DNA of 49,634 nt from Actinomadura sp. HBU206391 (GCF_014323665.1 NZ_JABVEB010000035.1:1-49634); one strand, 5' to 3'; shown: positions 17,066 to 26,138, counted from the stretch's first letter. Numbers and translations are program-made. The notes: a model not told the origin generated them from the letters alone.

Positions 17066-18805
17066 GTGGCGGTTGACCAGTCGGCTGAGGCGCCGGGACA
17101 GCTGGCCACCCTGCTGGCCCGGCACCGCGGGCTCATCGCGCTCGTCGGCCTGCTCGGGCTCATGGCCGGGCTGGTGGTGGGGTTCATGCTGCCGGCGTCC
17201 TACACGGCGTCGGCGGCCGTCCTCGTGACCCCGCTGGAGGGCAACCCCTACTCCCCGGTCGGGCGCGGCGACGACATCGTCAATCTCGGCACCGAGGCGC
17301 AGATCGTCAGCACCGACGCGGTGGCGAAGATGGCCAGGGACCGGCTGCGCACCGGCGACCCGCGGGCACTGCGCAGCAAGGTGTCGGTGGAGAACCCGCC
17401 CAACACCCAGGTGCTCAACATCGGCTACAGCGGCTCGAGCGCCGAGAAGGCCCGCGCGGGCGCCCAGGCCTTCGCCGAGTCCTACCTCGAATATCGCCGG
17501 CAGCGCTCACAGAGCATCCTGGACGGCAAGCTCAAGAAGCTGGAGGAGCAGTCCAAGCGGGTCCAGCAGGAGATGCAGGCGACGAACGCGAAGCTGCCCG
17601 CCTCTTCGGGCTCCCAGCGCACGTTCCTCAACCAGCGCATCGCCGCCTACACCAACCAGCTCGGCATCATCGACGAACAGTCCAACGACATCGCCAGCAC
17701 CACGGTGAATCCGGGCCAGGTCATCACGCCCGCCATCCGGCCGGGCAGCACCGGGCGGATCACCGGCACGGTGCTGGGCGGCGTCGGCGGCCTGGTCGCC
17801 GGACTGCTGCTCGGTGCGGGCATCGCCGTGCTGCGCGATCGCCTGGAGCGGCGGGTCGCCGACGCGGACGCGCTGGAGCGGCTCGGGCTGCGGGTGCTGA
17901 CCGTGGTCCCGCCGTTCGACGACCCCGCCGAGGCGCTGGCCCTCGTCGACGCGCCCAAGAGCGAGGTCGGCGACTCCTACCGCCGGCTGCGCGCCGCCAC
18001 CGTCGCGGCGTTGCCCGAGACCCCGGTCACCGTGCTGGTCACCAGCGCGACGCCCCGCCGTACGGCCATGCTGACCAGCTCCAATCTGGCGCTCGCCCTC
18101 TCCTACGCCGGATCCGCCACGATCATGATCGACGCGGGGACCGCCGGAGTGGACTCCGCGGCCCTGTTCGGGCTGCGCAGCCCCAAGGGCCTGTCCGACA
18201 CGCTGCTGGACGGAGTCGACCCGGCCACGCTGCTGGTGCACGGTGCCGCGCAGCTGCGGTTGCTGCCGCGCGGCGGTCACGCCGAGGAGTCCTCACAGCG
18301 GTTCAGCGGCCCGCGGATGCGCGACGCGGCCGCGGTCCTGCGCGAACGCGCGGACTTCGTCATCATCAACGGGCCGAGCCTGCACGACGCGGACGCTCAG
18401 GCGCTCTGCACCCTCGCCGACGCGGTCGTGCTCGTCGTGACGCTGGGCGTGACCACCCGCGACGACGTCGCCCAGGCGCGGACCGAGGTGCAGCGCGCCG
18501 GAAAGACCGTCATCGGCGCGGTCGTGGAGAGCCTCGAGATGGACCGGATCCACCTGGCCGACATGCGCAGGAACTCGGCGCCCCGGCACGACGCCCGGGC
18601 CGGTCAGTCCAGGCGCAGCGCCCCGGCGAGCTTCGGCGCCCCCGGCCACCGGGCGGCCGACCCGCTCAGGGACCTGCCGGGGGGCCCGGGCGTTGGCGCA
18701 CCGCTTCCGGGCGTGGGCGGACCGCTTCCGGGCGAGGTCGAGGAGGCCACCGAAGAGCCGCCCGCGGAGTGGGCGGCACGCCGGCCCTCCGAGCCCGGCG
18801 CCTAG
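17066..18805 (+). CDS. Wzz-like chain-length protein with a kinase-like domain lacking a P-loop (copy 2)
   Basis: This 579-residue paralogue of the preceding gene has two membrane helices (about residues 24-44 and 230-255) flanking an extracytoplasmic region with a coiled-coil segment (LKKLEEQSKRVQQEMQ). The cytoplasmic domain aligns with bacterial tyrosine kinases. Its nucleotide-loop position reads VTSATPRRTAMLTSS rather than a GKST loop, while the later DFVIINGPSL strand is kept. The Pro/Gly-rich tail with two GVG.PLPG copies has no tyrosine cluster. GTG at 17066 is chosen because GAGGGGA precedes it; an in-frame GTG at 17021 is an alternative. Likely role: chain-length control or export scaffold. 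Confidence 0.8.
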   Translation: MAVDQSAEAPGQLATLLARHRGLIALVGLLGLMAGLVVGFMLPASYTASAAVLVTPLEGNPYSPVGRGDDIVNLGTEAQIVSTDAVAKMARDRLRTGDPRALRSKVSVENPPNTQVLNIGYSGSSAEKARAGAQAFAESYLEYRRQRSQSILDGKLKKLEEQSKRVQQEMQATNAKLPASSGSQRTFLNQRIAAYTNQLGIIDEQSNDIASTTVNPGQVITPAIRPGSTGRITGTVLGGVGGLVAGLLLGAGIAVLRDRLERRVADADALERLGLRVLTVVPPFDDPAEALALVDAPKSEVGDSYRRLRAATVAALPETPVTVLVTSATPRRTAMLTSSNLALALSYAGSATIMIDAGTAGVDSAALFGLRSPKGLSDTLLDGVDPATLLVHGAAQLRLLPRGGHAEESSQRFSGPRMRDAAAVLRERADFVIINGPSLHDADAQALCTLADAVVLVVTLGVTTRDDVAQARTEVQRAGKTVIGAVVESLEMDRIHLADMRRNSAPRHDARAGQSRRSAPASFGAPGHRAADPLRDLPGGPGVGAPLPGVGGPLPGEVEEATEEPPAEWAARRPSEPGA

Positions 18806-18846
18806 GAACCGGCCGCCACATGAGCTCCGCACGCATGGAGCCCACC

Positions 18847-20502
18847 ATGAACCGGCTCGCCCGGGGTGGAGCGCTCAACCTCGCCGGCGCGGTGTCCGCG
18901 GGCGTACTCGGGCTGGCCCTGGTCGTCGTGGTGGCGCACGTCTACTCACAGCAGGTCGCGGGCGCCTTCTTCGCCGCCACGTCGCTGTTCATCATCCTGG
19001 GGGCCGTGTCGGGCCTGGGCTCCGACGCGGGGCTGGTCCGGTGGCTGCCCCGGCACCTGGCGCTCGGTGATCGGGCGGCGGCCCGGCGCACGGTCCCGAT
19101 CGCGCTGATCCCGGTGCTGGCCACCGCCTGCGTCGCCGCGTTCGCCGTGGCGGTGGCCGCGCCCTGGGCCGCCGGGGTGATCGACGACGCCCATGCCGCG
19201 CAGCTGACCGCCATGCTGCGGGTCCTCGCGATCTTCCTGCCGATCGCGGCGTTGCACGACGGGCTCCTCGCGGCGACCCGCGGGCATGCCACCATGCGCC
19301 CCACCGTCCTGATCGAGAAGATCTTCCGGCAGGCGGCACAGGTCACCGGCGTCGCCATCGCGCCGCTCGTCTCCGACCACGCCGCCGCACTGGCCCTGGC
19401 CTGGGCGTTCCCCTACCTGCCCGGCGCGATCGCGGCCGCCGTCTGGTACCGCCGGCTCGCCGCCGTGTCGCCCGCCGAGCGCGTGGCGGCCGCCGAGACC
19501 GCGGCCATCCCCGCCTCCGCTCTTCATGCGGTCGGCAAGCGCCCCCCGGCGTCTCAGGAGCCCGCCACGCGGGCCCCCGAGACGCCGCAGGCCCCGGCCG
19601 GGCACGGACCGATCCGCGAATTCTGGTCCTACACCGCGCCCCGCGCGGTCGCGCAGATCTTCCAGACCGCGCTGCAACGCGTCGACATCGTGCTCATCGC
19701 GGCCCTCGGCTCCGCACGTGACGCCGCCATCTACACCGCCGCGACCCGGTTCATGGTGGTGGGACAGCTCGGCACCCAGGCCATCCAGCAGGTGATGCAG
19801 CCCGCGGTGAGCAGATTGCTGACGCTGTCCGACGACGCGACGGCGGGCCGCGTGTTCGCGGTGAGCACGACCTGGACCGTAGCGCTCACCTGGCCGGTGC
19901 ATCTTGCCGTGGCGACGGCCGCGCCCGCCTATCTGAGCTCCTTCGGCGCGGGTTACGCCGACGCGGGGCAGGCCGCCACCGTGATCCTCGCCCTCACCAT
20001 GCTGCTCGCCACCGCGAGCGGGCCGGTCGACGTGATGCTGCTGATGGCCGGGCGCAGCGGGCTGAGCCTGGTCAACAACGCCGCCGCGCTGGCGGTCAAC
20101 CTGGTCCTCAACCTGCTGCTGATCCCGCACTACGGCATCGTGGGCGCGGCGGTCGCATGGGCCGCCGCCATCGTCACGCGCAATCTGCTGCCGCTCGTTC
20201 AGGTGCGCCGGATCCTCGGCATGAGCCCCATGAGCGCCGGGCTGCTGTGGGCGGCAGGTTCGGCGGCGGTGAGCTTCGCCGCCCTCCCGCTGCTGTCCAG
20301 GGCAGGCCTGGGCACCGGGGTCGGCGCCGTGTGCGCCGGTCTGATCCCCGGCGCCGCCCTGTACGTCACGCTGCTGTGGGTCGCCCGGCAACGCCTCGGA
20401 CTCAACGCCTTCGGCTCGCTGCTGCCCGGCCGGGCCGCGCCCACGCCCCCCGCTCCACCCGACGCCGTCCCGATGAGGAGTGTTCATGTCCACGGTTCCT
20501 GA
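18847..20502 (+). CDS. Wzx-like polysaccharide flippase (MATE/MVF fold)
   Basis: This 551-residue protein has about 12-14 hydrophobic helices arranged as in Wzx/MurJ-type lipid-linked oligosaccharide flippases. There is an N-terminal LNLAGAVSAGVLGLALVVVV helix and the typical ASGPVDVMLLMAGRSGLS region late in the chain. A cytoplasmic Pro/Ala-rich insert separates the two halves (around residues 215-255). It would move undecaprenyl-linked repeat units outward for polymerisation. ATG at 18847 has GGAG 6 bases upstream; ATGs at 18835 and 18820 are in frame. The gene's end overlaps the next start by 17 bases. Confidence 0.85.
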   Translation: MNRLARGGALNLAGAVSAGVLGLALVVVVAHVYSQQVAGAFFAATSLFIILGAVSGLGSDAGLVRWLPRHLALGDRAAARRTVPIALIPVLATACVAAFAVAVAAPWAAGVIDDAHAAQLTAMLRVLAIFLPIAALHDGLLAATRGHATMRPTVLIEKIFRQAAQVTGVAIAPLVSDHAAALALAWAFPYLPGAIAAAVWYRRLAAVSPAERVAAAETAAIPASALHAVGKRPPASQEPATRAPETPQAPAGHGPIREFWSYTAPRAVAQIFQTALQRVDIVLIAALGSARDAAIYTAATRFMVVGQLGTQAIQQVMQPAVSRLLTLSDDATAGRVFAVSTTWTVALTWPVHLAVATAAPAYLSSFGAGYADAGQAATVILALTMLLATASGPVDVMLLMAGRSGLSLVNNAAALAVNLVLNLLLIPHYGIVGAAVAWAAAIVTRNLLPLVQVRRILGMSPMSAGLLWAAGSAAVSFAALPLLSRAGLGTGVGAVCAGLIPGAALYVTLLWVARQRLGLNAFGSLLPGRAAPTPPAPPDAVPMRSVHVHGS

Positions 20503-21802
20503 CCAGGTACGCCGCAAGTCGCGGACGGCTCTGCGCAAGGCGGGGCTGGCTCCGAGCGGGCCCGTGTACGGGCGGATCGTCGACACCGGCCGCGCGCTGC
20601 CCGTCCCGCCGAAGGCCCGTGTCCTCATCTCGACGGCGATCCTGCGCCGCCCCTGGCGGATCTCCGTCCCCCTGGACCGGCTGCTGGTGGGCGCGCAGGG
20701 CGGCTGGACCGCGCGGGGCTTCGCGGAGCGTACGGATGATCTGCTCTGGCCGTCGACGCCGCTGCTCGAGGGCCCGCACGTCGCACTGCTGCGACAGGCG
20801 GCCGCCGGCGAACCGACCGACGAGGAACTGCTGGACAGCCCGTACGGCCGCCTCGGGCGACGGTGCATCGAGGCCGGCGGCGACTACTTCGGGGCCACCG
20901 ACGACGCGGGAGTGGTCGCCTCGGCCCGCGCCTTCATCGGCCGGTCGCGGGGGGCGGAGGCCGGCGGCGACCGGCGCCCGCAGCAGAGCGGATCGCTCGA
21001 CCCCGTGCTGGTGGCGCCGGTCCGGAACTCCTCGTACTACCAGGTGCTCGACGGCCATCACCGGCTGGCGCTCGCCGCCCATCGGGGCGAGACCACCGCA
21101 CGGGTCGTCGCCAAGTGGGCGCCCGTGACCACGCCGCTGCAGGACCTGCTCCTGAAGATGAGCTGGCTCGACGGGACCAAGGAGCTCTACCAGCCGATCG
21201 ACGCCCCGGAGCTTCAGGACGAATGGACGACGGTGCGCCGCTGCACCGACCGGCGCGACAAGATGCTGGCCTTCCTCCAGGAGCGCGGCATCGGCGCTCC
21301 GGCCACCTATCTCGATGTCGCGAGCTGCTACGGCTGGTTCGTGGACCAACTGCGGCAGGCCGGCTTCACGGCCGGTGGCATCGAACGCGACCCCCTCGCC
21401 GTACCGCTGGGCCAGGCCGTCTACGGGCTGCCCGACGGAGTGATCAGCACCGGCGACTGCGTCGAGGTGCTCCGTGCCGCCGAGCGTCCCTGGGACGTGG
21501 TCTCCTGCTTCAGCCTCCTGCACCACTTCGTGCTCGGGCGCGGTTCGGTCGGCCACGAGGAACTCATCAAGCTGCTGGACGACGCGACCGGCCGGGTGCT
21601 GTTCTTCGACACCGGCCAGGAGAACGAGGCATGGTTCAAGAGCTCGCTGCGCGGCTGGAACCCCGCCACCATCGCCGACTTCCTCCGTGCGAACACCTCC
21701 TTCGACGAGATCGTCGACCTCGGCCCCGATGACGACGCGCGGCCCCCGTACGCCGACAACTACGGGCGGCACCTGTTCGCCTGCGTGCGTTCTCGCCCGT
21801 AG
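20486..21802 (+). CDS. ParB-like N-terminal region fused to a SAM-dependent methyltransferase
   Basis: This 438-residue protein has two recognisable parts. Around residue 188 the sequence YQVLDGHHRLALAAHRGE matches the ParB/sulfiredoxin-like fold, where the Asp-Gly-His-His-Arg stretch binds nucleotide. From about residue 265 a methyltransferase domain follows, with a motif I variant YLDVASCYGWFVDQL and later DVVSCFSLLHHF. Motif I lacks the usual glycine-rich G.G pattern. No DNA-partition role is suggested by context. ATG at 20486 has GAGGAG 5 bases upstream. It overlaps the flippase gene, showing operon membership. It could modify lipid-linked sugars; function unknown. Confidence 0.7.
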   Translation: MSTVPDQVRRKSRTALRKAGLAPSGPVYGRIVDTGRALPVPPKARVLISTAILRRPWRISVPLDRLLVGAQGGWTARGFAERTDDLLWPSTPLLEGPHVALLRQAAAGEPTDEELLDSPYGRLGRRCIEAGGDYFGATDDAGVVASARAFIGRSRGAEAGGDRRPQQSGSLDPVLVAPVRNSSYYQVLDGHHRLALAAHRGETTARVVAKWAPVTTPLQDLLLKMSWLDGTKELYQPIDAPELQDEWTTVRRCTDRRDKMLAFLQERGIGAPATYLDVASCYGWFVDQLRQAGFTAGGIERDPLAVPLGQAVYGLPDGVISTGDCVEVLRAAERPWDVVSCFSLLHHFVLGRGSVGHEELIKLLDDATGRVLFFDTGQENEAWFKSSLRGWNPATIADFLRANTSFDEIVDLGPDDDARPPYADNYGRHLFACVRSRP

Positions 21803-21806
21803 GCGA

Positions 21807-22838
21807 ATGCGAGCGTTCATCGCCAGAGCCGGGCGGGGGGCGGCTGTCACGGCGCTCACCATCGCCGTCCTCATCCCGGGCCTGGCGGCCGGGGACGCCT
21901 TCCGCGCGCCGGACGCGCGGGGACGAGCGGACCGCACAGGGGCGTCCGGCGACCAGGACGGCGTGATCCTGGGAGCAGTGGGCAACTCGCGCGCCGAGAC
22001 GATCGAGCGGGAGCGAGAGACGGGGCGCCGGGTCCAGGGCATCCGGGCCTTCAAACGTTGGAACGAGCCGCTGATCGGCGCCGACCAGCGATGGGCCAAG
22101 CGCACGCATCACACGGTGTTCCTGTCGGTGAAGTCCCGGCTCCTGGACGGGTCGCTGCTGCGATGGCGCGATATCGCGAACGCCGCTCCGGGCAGCCCGC
22201 TGGACGCCGATCTCCACCGGCAGGCGCGCGAGCTCAAGAGCTTCCGGGCGACCGTCTATCTGATCTTCAACCACGAGCCGGACGCCAAGACGTCGCGGCC
22301 GATGGGCGAGCCGGCCGACTTCGTGGCCGCCTGGCGGCGGCTCGTCTCCACCCACCGCGAGGCCGGGGTCACCAACGTTCGGTATGTCTGGACGATGACC
22401 GACCAGGCGTTCCAGCAGGGCTACGCCGACAAGTACTATCCCGGTGACCGCTATGTCGACGGCATCGCCGTGGACGCCTACAACTGGTACGACTGCCGCG
22501 GGGGCAGGGGCCGGTGGACCAGCCTGGCCGACCTCATCGAACCGCATCGGCGGTTCGGTCTGCGGCATCCCGGCAAGGACCTGATGGTGCTGGAGTGGGG
22601 CTCGGTCGAGGACCGGTCCCGGCCGGGGCGCAAGGCCCAGTGGATCCGCGACGCCGCCGCATTGTTCGACCGGCCGAAGTACCGCGCCTACCGTGCTCTG
22701 GCGCACTGGGACGACCGCTACACGGGTCCGCCGTCGGGACAGCCATGCCAGTTCGACTACCGCACGTCGCCGGCCGCTCTGGCCGCCTGGCGGGACATGG
22801 CGGCCGGCTCCGCCTTCCGGGCCAGGCCGGCCCGCTAG
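21807..22838 (+). CDS. GH26-like glycoside hydrolase, secreted (second paralogue)
   Basis: This 343-residue protein begins with a signal peptide (MRAFIARAGRG, hydrophobic stretch, small-residue end near LAAG). The hydrolase-like domain keeps both candidate catalytic glutamates: acid/base in IFNHEPDAK and nucleophile in MVLEWGS, with the GIAVDAYNWY strand between. It is related in layout to the GH26-like genes at 10669 and 22835. The start is 4 bases after the previous stop. The gene ends in a CTAG shared with the convergent gene's stop codon. The substrate is unknown; the locus polymer is the best candidate. Confidence 0.72.
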   Translation: MRAFIARAGRGAAVTALTIAVLIPGLAAGDAFRAPDARGRADRTGASGDQDGVILGAVGNSRAETIERERETGRRVQGIRAFKRWNEPLIGADQRWAKRTHHTVFLSVKSRLLDGSLLRWRDIANAAPGSPLDADLHRQARELKSFRATVYLIFNHEPDAKTSRPMGEPADFVAAWRRLVSTHREAGVTNVRYVWTMTDQAFQQGYADKYYPGDRYVDGIAVDAYNWYDCRGGRGRWTSLADLIEPHRRFGLRHPGKDLMVLEWGSVEDRSRPGRKAQWIRDAAALFDRPKYRAYRALAHWDDRYTGPPSGQPCQFDYRTSPAALAAWRDMAAGSAFRARPAR

Positions 22839-23830
22839 GTGCTCTTGACTGGCAGGTTGCGCGGGTTGAAATAGGGCGTGGTCGCGAATTCGCGCATGGC
22901 CGACGTGGCCGCCTGGTCGCCGCCGAGCGAGTAGCGCTCGGCGGACGTCTTGCCCGCCTTGTCGGAGTCGAAGTAGACGACCGCCTTGACCTGCGGGTTC
23001 TGCAGGGTCTTGGCCGCCTTGCGCAGCCACTCGGCCCGCCTCCCGGCGTAGGACCGCGGCACGCCGAACTCGGCCACCATGATCGGCTTGGGGTGGGACT
23101 TGGCCCAGTCCATGAAGTTCTTCATCGCCTCGGACACATCCCGGTAGTCGGCGCCGGTGCCCGGGTAGGCGTCCCCGCAGATCCAGTCGATCTCCTCGTC
23201 GCCGGGGTAGTACTCGGCGGCCTTGCCGTCAGCGAAGCCCGCCGCTGTCGGACACCAGACCCAGGCGACGTTGTCGACCCCCTCCTGCCGGAAGACCGCC
23301 CGGATGTGCTTCCAGGCGGCGACGTAGTCGGCGGGCGAGTTGATCCTGGACCTGAGCGCCGACCGGTCCATCCCCGGCTGCCAGCGAAGGAAGATCGGCT
23401 TGGCGGTCGCCTTGATCGCCCGCGCCCGTTCGCGGATCACCCGGTCGCCCGCTCCGGACGCGACGACCTTGGTGTCGGTGCCGTTCCAGGACAGCAGCAG
23501 ATAGCGGTTGCTGTTCAGTACGGCGGTATCGGCCTCGCGCGGAAAGGGTTGATCCCAGTTCCGGAAGGTGTGCACCACGTCCATCTCCCGGCCGAGGCTG
23601 GCCTCGAAACCGGTCACGGCGCCGAGAGGGCCGGGCCGCCCGCGATAGGACCGCGACGGTTCGACGAAGGCGCCGAAGTACGCGCCCTGCGCCGACGGCG
23701 TGGGAGCGACACCGGGCCGGACCGTGGACTTGATCTGGGGTGCCTTGGCCTCGCTGCCGGCACAGCCCATGGGAAGCAGGACCGCCGCCGCCGCGAACAT
23801 CGCCGTCGCCGCGCGCGTACGCGCCTTCAC
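22835..23830 (-). CDS. GH26-like lipoprotein lacking the acid/base Glu (third paralogue)
   Basis: This 331-residue protein starts at GTG 23830 behind a strong GGAGGAG site and carries a lipoprotein signal ending LLPMGCAG. The domain matches the GH26-like pattern (FGAFVEP near the start, YYPGDEEIDWICGDAYPG, IMVAEFGVP). The probable nucleophile Glu in VAEFG is kept. Where the paralogues have HEP and family members have a Glu, this protein reads FLRWQPGMD, so the acid/base residue seems absent. It may be a binding protein rather than a hydrolase. It ends the minus arm and overlaps the convergent gene's stop by four bases. Confidence 0.7.
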   Translation of the reverse strand: MKARTRAATAMFAAAAVLLPMGCAGSEAKAPQIKSTVRPGVAPTPSAQGAYFGAFVEPSRSYRGRPGPLGAVTGFEASLGREMDVVHTFRNWDQPFPREADTAVLNSNRYLLLSWNGTDTKVVASGAGDRVIRERARAIKATAKPIFLRWQPGMDRSALRSRINSPADYVAAWKHIRAVFRQEGVDNVAWVWCPTAAGFADGKAAEYYPGDEEIDWICGDAYPGTGADYRDVSEAMKNFMDWAKSHPKPIMVAEFGVPRSYAGRRAEWLRKAAKTLQNPQVKAVVYFDSDKAGKTSAERYSLGGDQAATSAMREFATTPYFNPRNLPVKST

Positions 23831-23846
23831 ATTCTCCTCCGCTCGG

Positions 23847-24782
23847 TCAGATGCCGCGGCCGCGAGCGTGCAGTGCGAGCAGCACCCGCTCACCGGAGAC
23901 GAGCCCGGACGCCACCGCCAGCGCGAACGGCACCCGTTGCTCCTTCCAGTTCGCCCGCAGGGCACGGCCAGCCCATCGCACCGCCTCGCGCCGCCGCCCC
24001 ACACAGGCGTGGCCGAAAGCGATCTGCGCGTAGACCCGGGCACCGCCGACCGGTGACCGTGCTATCTCGGGGTACCGGTCGAGGAACCATTGAAGGGCCG
24101 CGATTTTCGTTTCCCAGGCTTGGGCATAGTAGGACGTTCTGCCCCACAGCACCTGGACGTACGGATGATCGACGTTAACGATCGGGTGACGCCGCGCGGC
24201 CCGCAGCGCCAGATCCCAGTCCTCCCCCTGGCTGCCCGGGATCTCCTCGTCGACCATCCCCATCTGGACCAGCGCGGTGCGCCGGGCCACGTAGGTGGAG
24301 GAGTGCACCATGACCATCCGGGACCGTACGAGCTGGTCGTAGGTCACCTGGTCGGTCTCGGCGAGCCGCGGGATCCGCTCCCCGTCGAAGTCGATGAGGA
24401 TGCCGCAGCTGACCAGTTCCGCTCCGGCATCGGCGGTGAGCGCGTCGACCTGGGCGGCGAGCTTGCCGGGCAGCCAGACATCGTCGTCGTCGCAGAAGGC
24501 GACCAGGTCGGTGTCGAGTGCGAGGATTCCGCTGTTGCGGGCTCCGGCCAGCCCGGGCGAACGGGTGTTGGTGATGAGCCGCACGCGGTCGCCGGCGAGG
24601 CTCTGGTCGGGCTCGGCCCGGTCGTAGACGACGACCGCGCGCAGTTCCCCGTCGTACTCCTGGGCCAGCACCGCGTCGAGCGCCTTACGGAGCAGTTCCG
24701 GGCGGTTGTGCGTCGGCAGCACGACCCCCACGGAGGGCCGGACGCCGGTCGGTTGGGGCGGGAGATGTCGGGGGGTGTCCAT
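23847..24782 (-). CDS. Family 2 glycosyltransferase
   Basis: This 311-residue enzyme has a GT-A fold: the N-terminal VGVVLPTHNRPELLRKAL motif, the metal-binding acidic cluster FCDDDDVWLP near residue 100, and the acceptor-side GSQGEDWDLALR with the likely catalytic base. No membrane helix is evident, so it would work on the inner membrane face, adding a sugar from an NDP-sugar donor. It is the only clear glycosyltransferase besides the initiating enzyme, so additional transferases may be encoded elsewhere. It follows cysN by 82 bases and precedes the GH26-like lipoprotein by 16 bases. Confidence 0.87.
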   Translation of the reverse strand: MDTPRHLPPQPTGVRPSVGVVLPTHNRPELLRKALDAVLAQEYDGELRAVVVYDRAEPDQSLAGDRVRLITNTRSPGLAGARNSGILALDTDLVAFCDDDDVWLPGKLAAQVDALTADAGAELVSCGILIDFDGERIPRLAETDQVTYDQLVRSRMVMVHSSTYVARRTALVQMGMVDEEIPGSQGEDWDLALRAARRHPIVNVDHPYVQVLWGRTSYYAQAWETKIAALQWFLDRYPEIARSPVGGARVYAQIAFGHACVGRRREAVRWAGRALRANWKEQRVPFALAVASGLVSGERVLLALHARGRGI

Positions 24783-24864
24783 GGCCGGCCTCTGTCATCT
24801 GGCGTCTGTTGGCTGGAACGTCGCTTGCCCGGAACGTCGGTCACCCGGGGCGTCGGTCACCCGG

Positions 24865-26136
24865 TCACCTGGCGTCGGTGATCATTCCTGCGCCAACGGT
24901 AGCGTTGGTGGCCTCGTCGATGAGGATGAATCCTCCGGTCAGCCGGTTACGTCCATAGTCGTCGACGAAGAGCGGCTGAGTGACGCGCAGGTTGATCCGG
25001 CCGATCTCGTTGAGCCCCAGCGACTCGGCGTTCTCGTCGCGGTGCAGTGTGTTCACGTCCAGCCGGTACTGCAGGCCGGTGACCATGGTCCTGGCCGTAC
25101 GGGTCGTGTGCTTGATGACCAGCTTGGTGCGGGGGGTCAGCGCCCGCGTGTCGCTCATCCAGCAGACCATGGCGTCCAGGTCCTGAGCCACCCGGGGACG
25201 GTTGTTGGGCCGGGCGATCATGTCGCCCCGGGAGATGTCGATGTCGTCGGCCAGCCGCAGCGTCACCGACATCGGGGGGAACGCCTCGTCGACCGGCCCG
25301 CCGTCCGGGCCGACGATCGAGGTGATCTTCGTGTTCAGGCCCGAAGGCAGGTGCACGACCTCGTCCCCGGGCTTGAGAACGCCGCCGGCGACCTGACCCG
25401 CGTAGCCCCGGTAGTCGTGCAGCTCCGGATCGGTCGACTTGTGCGGCCTGATGACGTACTGCACGGGGAAGCGCACATCGATGAGGTTGCGGTCCGAGGC
25501 GATGTGCACGTTCTCCAGATGGTGCAGCAGCGACGGGCCGTCGAACCACGGCATGTTCACCGACCGGTCGACCACGTTGTCGCCGTGCAGCGCCGAGATC
25601 GGGATGAACGTCAGGTCGCCCACCTTGAGCTTGGCCGCGAACGCGGTGAACTCGTCATGGATGCGGTCGAACACCGCCTGGTCGTAGTCGACCAGGTCCA
25701 TCTTGTTCACCGCGAGGACCAGATGCGGCACCTTGAGCAGCGTCGTGAGGAACGCGTGCCGCCGCGACTGCTCCAGCAGCCCCTTACGGGCGTCGATCAG
25801 GATGATCGCCAGATCCGCGGTGGAGGCCCCGGTCACCATGTTCCGCGTGTACTGAATGTGGCCGGGAGTGTCGGCGATGATGAACTTCCGCTTCGGCGTC
25901 GCGAAGTAGCGGTAGGCGACGTCGATCGTGATGCCCTGCTCGCGCTCGGCCCGGAGGCCGTCGGTGAGCAGCGCGAGGTTGGTGTACTCCTCGCCCCGAT
26001 CGGCGCTGGTGCGCTCGACCGCCTCGAGCTGGTCCTCGAAGATCGACTTGGAGTCGAACAGCAACCTGCCGATGAGCGTGGATTTCCCGTCATCGACCGA
26101 ACCGGCGGTGGCGAACCGCAGAATGTCCATGGACAT
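24865..26136 (-). CDS. cysN: Sulfate adenylyltransferase subunit 1 (GTPase CysN)
   Basis: With CysD this EF-Tu-like GTPase drives formation of adenylylsulfate (APS) from sulfate and ATP. The GTPase motifs are complete: GSVDDGKST (G1), ADTPGH (G3) and NKMDLVD (G4), then two beta-barrel domains. At 423 residues it is a stand-alone CysN, without the CysC fusion found in some bacteria, in line with a separate APS kinase gene at 7341. The ATG at 26136 lies 2 bases after the cysD stop; a second ATG two codons on is possible. GGAAGG upstream lies inside the cysD end. Confidence 0.95.
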   Translation of the reverse strand: MSMDILRFATAGSVDDGKSTLIGRLLFDSKSIFEDQLEAVERTSADRGEEYTNLALLTDGLRAEREQGITIDVAYRYFATPKRKFIIADTPGHIQYTRNMVTGASTADLAIILIDARKGLLEQSRRHAFLTTLLKVPHLVLAVNKMDLVDYDQAVFDRIHDEFTAFAAKLKVGDLTFIPISALHGDNVVDRSVNMPWFDGPSLLHHLENVHIASDRNLIDVRFPVQYVIRPHKSTDPELHDYRGYAGQVAGGVLKPGDEVVHLPSGLNTKITSIVGPDGGPVDEAFPPMSVTLRLADDIDISRGDMIARPNNRPRVAQDLDAMVCWMSDTRALTPRTKLVIKHTTRTARTMVTGLQYRLDVNTLHRDENAESLGLNEIGRINLRVTQPLFVDDYGRNRLTGGFILIDEATNATVGAGMITDAR

Positions 26137-26138
26137 GA

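Noticed and set aside
18946..20868. 640-residue minus-strand open frame opposite the flippase and methyltransferase genes
   Set aside because: It crosses two well-supported plus-strand genes and has only Gly/Arg/His-rich composition.
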